Origin: Bostrychus sinensis
Taxonomy: Eukaryota > Chordata > Actinopteri > Gobiiformes > Eleotridae
Direction: 5' to 3'
DNA: 64,000 nucleotides
NCBI GenBank assembly: GCA_020698575.1
Contig: CM036248.1
Coordinates: 22,494,229-22,558,228, forward strand
Shown: piece after piece, positions 59,959-64,000 of the stretch
Layout: each line of letters begins with the position of its first letter
Position numbering within the stretch: the first letter of the stretch is position 1
Program-made: the position numbers and the translations under genes
The notes under the pieces: model-generated
Told to the model about the DNA's origin: nothing
The model's database searches: none
The model's input: the letters and a program-made list of their open reading frames with translations, nothing else

Positions 59959-60352
59959 GGGTGCACGGTGGCAGAGCAGTTAGTGTTCTCGCCTCCCAGC
60001 AAGGAGGTCGTGGGTTCGAGCCCCGGGCCGACCAATACACACCATCACACAATCTCTCTGGGTGGAGTCTGCATGTCCTCCCCGTGTTACCGTGGGTTCT
60101 CTCCGGGTTCTCCGGCTTCCTCCCACCGTCCAAAGACATGCATGTGTTAGGTGAATTGGTGACTCTAAATTGACCCTAGTGAATGACTGTGAGAGTGAAT
60201 GGTTGTTTGTCTGTGTTCGTCTCTGTGTCAGCCCTGCGACGAGCTGGCCCCTGTCCAGGGTGTACCCTGCCTACGGCCCAAAGTTAGTGGGATAGGCTCC
60301 AGTCACCCGCGACCCCTAACGGGAATAAGCGGTAGAAAATGAATGAATGAAT
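59959..60352 (+). mobile_element. tRNA-headed SINE with 13-bp target-site duplication
   Basis: The element starts GGGTGCACGGTGGCAGAGCA and has an A-box-like TGGCAGAGCAG and a perfect B box, GGTTCGAGCCC (60014-60024). The body contains the widespread fish sequence CTCCCCGTGTTACCGTGGGT and TCCAAAGACATGCATG. The tail is (GAAT)n. The direct repeat GACTGTTTATCAG flanks it exactly (59946-59958 and 60353-60365), as target-primed insertion leaves. It belongs to the common teleost GCACGGTGG family and is not a tRNA gene. Confidence 0.85.
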
Positions 60353-60365
60353 GACTGTTTATCAG

Positions 60366-61043
60366 CTGATCCAAAAGGTTTGGTTCTCTCTTGTGAAGTC
60401 CAAAGGGTCAACTTTGTAGAGGTTTTTTGTTCTTTAATCCTGGAGCCTCGCAGATGTCACGTTTATGGTTATTTGGCTGCAACCTGCATCAGGGCCTTCA
60501 TTCTGTTTGATAAACAGTGTGTGACTTCATGGACAGCCTATTGGAACCACCGGCTCAGCACAAGAAAAAACGTTTGGGTCTGCAACTTGACTGTTTAGTT
60601 TCATAGTTCCCAGGATAAAAAAAAAAAAAAAACTTAAATGACTGAATTACTGTGTCTAACCTTGGCAGTGATGGCACGTTGTGAGCGGACTTGCTTGTGC
60701 TGCTCAACAGTCCTGGTTGCCTCATTCAAAGACAGAAAACAGTTTTGTTTTAGCAATTAGGAGGTCATCACAGTGTGAATGCCTGACATAAAATGACACA
60801 CAAGCCACATTTTTGTACAGGTTTTGACTTCAAGGCTTCAAAGTCTTCAACTTTAGACCAGCTGATGAAAATCCTGTTTAGATTGAATGAATTTTTCAAT
60901 AAATTGTCTACTCTATTGTCTATTTCTCCAGATTATTTTAACATTTTGAAGCTCTAATTACAACCTCGTTATGATCCACAAAAAGCAAATATTTTCTCCC
61001 GGTTTTAAGATTTTGATCTGGACAGTATATCAGTAGGTTTGAG
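60366..61043. other. Gene-free stretch between SINE and second LINE relic
   Basis: AT-rich sequence with an A-run near 60617. It separates the two LINE relics but is not itself recognisable as LINE. Confidence 0.4.
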
Positions 61044-61172
61044 TTGCCAGGCAGGAGGCCGAGAGGAAGACCAAAGAGCAGATTTATGGATGTACTGTAT
61101 TAAAGGAAGGAGGACAGGAGGTTGGTTTGTGTGAAAGGATGCAGAGGATAGGGTTAGATGGAGGCAGATGAT
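61044..61172 (+). mobile_element. LINE ORF2 C-terminal relic, part 2
   Basis: The translation gives LPGRRPRGRPKSRFMDVL, then after a frameshift KEDRRLVCVK, then GCRG and a stop. These correspond to the segment that follows the GHVQRRD motif in intact LINE proteins. It has the same orientation as the fragment at 59.7 kb and lies 1.26 kb further on, so the two are probably halves of one insertion. Confidence 0.7.
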
Positions 61173-61630
61173 CAGTTCAGTTCATTTTTCTATTCATATC
61201 CATTCTGTTTATCTTTACAATGTATTTAACATACAAAATAACATCATAGGTGAATAGGAGCATGAGGAAGACGGTCTTGTATTACACACACCTTTTAACA
61301 AGGAAAAGAACAGACTAAACAGGTGGGCTGTTGTGACCCCTAAAAAAAACACCTAAAGGAAAAGATGATCTTCACTTATTAAAAGTAGAAGTTTCATTAA
61401 GTAATATAGGTTATTTACCGTTTATGTAATTACTTGAGGATAACTAATGCACTCTGTGGTTCTCATCAATTATGTGTTAAATATAGGCTTACATTAAAGA
61501 CATACATTGATTTTGCGTACATATATGTTGACATATCCCGGAGGCAGGTATTGTGGAGGTATCTAAATTGCCAGTAGGGGTGATCATCGGTTTGTGTGCT
61601 CTATCAGCGTCGTCCTTCCCCTGACGCCGA

Positions 61631-61651
61631 TTTTTTTTTTTTTTTTTTTTT
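61631..61651 (+). repeat. T21 tract upstream of the arhgef start
   Basis: Twenty-one consecutive T bases lie 76 bp before the arhgef6/7 ATG, within the probable promoter or 5' UTR. Tract length is likely polymorphic. Confidence 0.9.
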
Positions 61652-61726
61652 ACTTGTAGCAGAAGCGCGGATGTGATATTGAACTTACCGCTATTTTAAA
61701 CCATGTGTATTTAGCCAAAGATAACT

Positions 61727-63016
61727 ATGAATCCAGAGGAGCAAACTGTTACGTGGTTAATATCATTAGGAGTATTGAGCTCCCCTAAAAAGAACATAGC
61801 AGACCCGGAGGACTTTCTGAAAACATCGCTAAAGGATGGCGTTGTCCTTTGCAGGCTCACCGAACGCCTCATACCTGGCTTTACTCCAAAGGTAAGTTGC
61901 CGATCAAAGTTAACTAAACAGAGACACATTGTAGGACAGTCCTGGTAGTACGGAAGGGAGGGGTTTGATGAAAACGATGCGTGCGTTTAGAAGAACTTTT
62001 TGCTGTAGGCCTTACTGTTATTCATGCTATAAAAGGAGAGTACTCGTTAAAGGCAAAGCGGGGTGTTTACTTGCAATATCTAACAAAGTGTAAAAAATGA
62101 CCAGTTCGATAAATTTATTCACAATGTGATATTTTAGACGCTGTTTCCTGTGGAGGAATACTAATTCCGCATTCTTGACAGTGAATACGTAAACCCGCAA
62201 CAAGACGGGACATTTCTAGTAGCAGTGTAAACAAGTCTTATTACACACTAAATAATGTCTGATCGTGTTTATATTATACTTCCAACAACTTTTGCTTGTT
62301 GTGCATAGTATCAGGTCGAGTAACTTGTTTTGCTGGTAAGATAGGCACGTTGATAATGTTGAACCAGTGTTGAACAGTTGCAAAGATTGTTCGTCACTTC
62401 CTCTTGAAAACATTCCCCTGTCCCGACCTCCACTTCTGTCAAGGACGCATCAACGCAGCTAAACCGGAAAATGCAACTTCACATTCACTAATTTTCTAAT
62501 TTTTATTTCTGATTAATTGCCGCTCTTGATTGAAGATTCCTGTCACTATAGGATCAAAACCGCAGTCAGATATAAAAATTGATAAAGTCTTTGCACATCC
62601 ATTTAGATAAAAACAGAGGCTATTGATTATAAATTAACCTTATTTTGAAAGCAAACAAAAAGAGCGGATCATTCAAGCAGCTCCAGTAAAATTTGACTTT
62701 TCTCTGGTCTTAATGGTTATTTGCATGAAGGAGACACAGGAAGAATCTACAGTTTTTTTTAGCAAACTGTATGGTAGCGCACTTTAGATCATTGCAGTAG
62801 CATTTAATTCCCTTTTTGGCCCAGAATGTAAAACGTCCGTAGGCTGGGGTTTGATCACTGCCTGTGTCAGATGTCTATCTATGCATACCAAGCCGAGGTA
62901 CTGCAATGTGTTAATATTTTGTGTGTGCTTAGTATTGCCAGGATCCGAGAAGTGAGGCTGAGTGTCTGGGCAATATTCGTGAGTTTTTAAAGGGATGCTC
63001 GTCCTTAAAAGTGGAG
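61727..63016 (+). CDS. arhgef6: Rho guanine nucleotide exchange factor 6 (alpha-PIX)-like, first two coding exons, runs off window
   Basis: PIX proteins bind PAK and GIT and activate Rac1/Cdc42 at focal adhesions and synapses. Exon 1 codes from 61727 to 61891 and ends CCAAAG|GTAAG. It starts MNPEEQTVTWLISLGVL and contains SLKDGVVLCRL, the start of the calponin-homology domain. Exon 2 (62933-63016) is in phase and encodes YCQDPRSEAECLGNIREFLK followed by GCSSLKVE. Together they make the first 83 residues of a protein of about 700-800. The MNPEEQ start and the position next to rbmx argue for arhgef6. Some residues (EQTVTW, RSEAECL, NIREFL) resemble ARHGEF7, so the paralogue call is less sure than the family call. 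The remaining exons lie beyond 64000; I see none in 63017-64000. Confidence 0.85.
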
Positions 63017-64000
63017 GTAAGTTTTCTTTCAAAGCCTGTATATTTTGGCATGGCCTGTCCTACCATTATCTACTTGCTTAGACCTTTGCAGTTACAGAGT
63101 GGATTTAACACACTGCCCAGCTTGTGTTGTTAGCTGCTTACCAGGCTGGCACAGTATTCGCGCACAGCCTAACCACACAGGCTGTCAGTCACCCACTGCT
63201 AACCCAAAGAAAGGGAACTGTAGCTGTATGACTGGGGCCTCTGTTTTCAAGCGACCACTACTTAGTTTACAACTGTGCTTACTTCCTTGTTTGTATCCTT
63301 TACCTCATACATGGTACAGTGATAGAGAATAGACTAACTGTTTTTGCTTCCGCCCTTTCCCTTTAGGCTGTGTGCCTGTGTTTGAAATGTACCAATATTA
63401 GAAAGAGTTAATTAAATGCAGATGTTGGGAGGCTACACTGTCTCTGTGCCACTGCCACATTGGACAGTAAGTCTGTCCCTGGTTTATAAATACCCTTTTC
63501 TGGTTTTGATCACGGTGGTTTCTTTAAACAGCTAATTGAGTCGTTCAGTAGTTATGCCCAGCTGGCTTGTTATGTCTGGGACAGCCCCTTTGCTTTTATC
63601 CAAAACCAAGCTACAGCCATAATTAGACCTTTTGCAGGCGGCCAATAGCTGATGGCCAGTGGCTTTTGGAGAACCACTGTCAAATGTATCATCTAAAGTA
63701 TTATGGTACAGCTATGAGCAATTCCCACTACGTACATGTTGGTCAGTGATGTGATCATCTTCATATTAAATATCTTCCCTCCTGTCTTCCACACCAATCA
63801 TGTCCTGTGACTGCACAAAGAGAGCAGTCATACTGTTTTCACTTCTGCCCTCAGACCTAGAAAGAGGAAACACTTTGAAAGTCTCAAAAATTTGCTTTGA
63901 CAAAATTATTGTGATCTACAGAAGCAAAAGCAATACATGATTTTAAAGCATTTTATGTGAATTATGGTCAAGGTCTGACTGTGGACTAAAATGACAATCA
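63017..64000 (+). other. arhgef6: Intronic sequence of arhgef6/7
   Basis: It follows the exon 2 donor GTGGAG|GTAAG at 63016. I see no further calponin-homology exon before the window ends, so this is intron. Confidence 0.6.

Noticed and set aside
60001..60035. tRNA gene
   Set aside because: The A and B boxes belong to the SINE head. The element has a SINE body, a (GAAT)n tail and a target duplication.

Overview
The window is nuclear DNA from a ray-finned, probably percomorph-like, teleost. The genes have vertebrate exon-intron structure. The base composition is AT-rich, with abundant simple repeats. The transposable elements are typical of fish: Tc1/mariner, hAT-type MITEs, tRNA-headed SINEs and LINE 3' relics. 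There is no sign of prokaryotic or organellar sequence.

Layout. Positions 1 to about 42.2 kb form a gene-poor stretch in which I recognise no coding exon. It holds scattered repeats: two minus-strand SINEs, a 608-bp hAT-type MITE, and two dispersed families with several copies each. Between the repeats lie blocks of moderate GC that look like possible conserved non-coding DNA; this is a judgement from composition and motifs only. The gene cluster follows. A single-exon coding sequence for the orphan receptor GPR101 lies at 43.0-44.4 kb (+), with a likely 5' non-coding exon near 42.3-42.5 kb. TM9SF2 lies at 46.7-54.6 kb (-), and I resolved 17 coding exons giving 652 aa. RBMX (hnRNP G) lies at 55.6-58.6 kb (+), with 8 coding exons giving 380 aa. 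Two unrecognised coding-like exons follow at 59.35-59.65 kb (+). The first two coding exons of an ARHGEF6/7 (PIX) gene lie at 61.7-63.0 kb (+), and that gene runs off the right edge.

How the genes relate. gpr101 and tm9sf2 are convergent, with poly(A) signals about 200-250 bp apart. tm9sf2 and rbmx are divergent and share about 1 kb of upstream DNA. In human, GPR101, RBMX and ARHGEF6 lie together on Xq26, while TM9SF2 is on chromosome 13q32 near ZIC2/ZIC5. A tm9sf2 inside the Xq26-type block is therefore the most interesting gene-order observation. The products act in unrelated processes: Gs-type receptor signalling, endosome/Golgi membrane trafficking, nuclear RNA processing and Rac/Cdc42 GEF signalling. 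No operon-like cooperation is implied.

The most striking mobile DNA is in tm9sf2 intron 10. There a 1,558-bp Tc1 element with a full DD34E catalytic triad sits between two pieces of what looks like an older hAT-type MITE. The right arm of the Tc1 carries a perfect 16-bp-arm hairpin. Downstream of rbmx, a 394-bp tRNA-headed SINE is flanked by a perfect 13-bp target-site duplication. I found no clearly new functional system. The best open leads are the orphan exons downstream of rbmx and a 23-bp exact match between rbmx intron DNA and the region just upstream of them.
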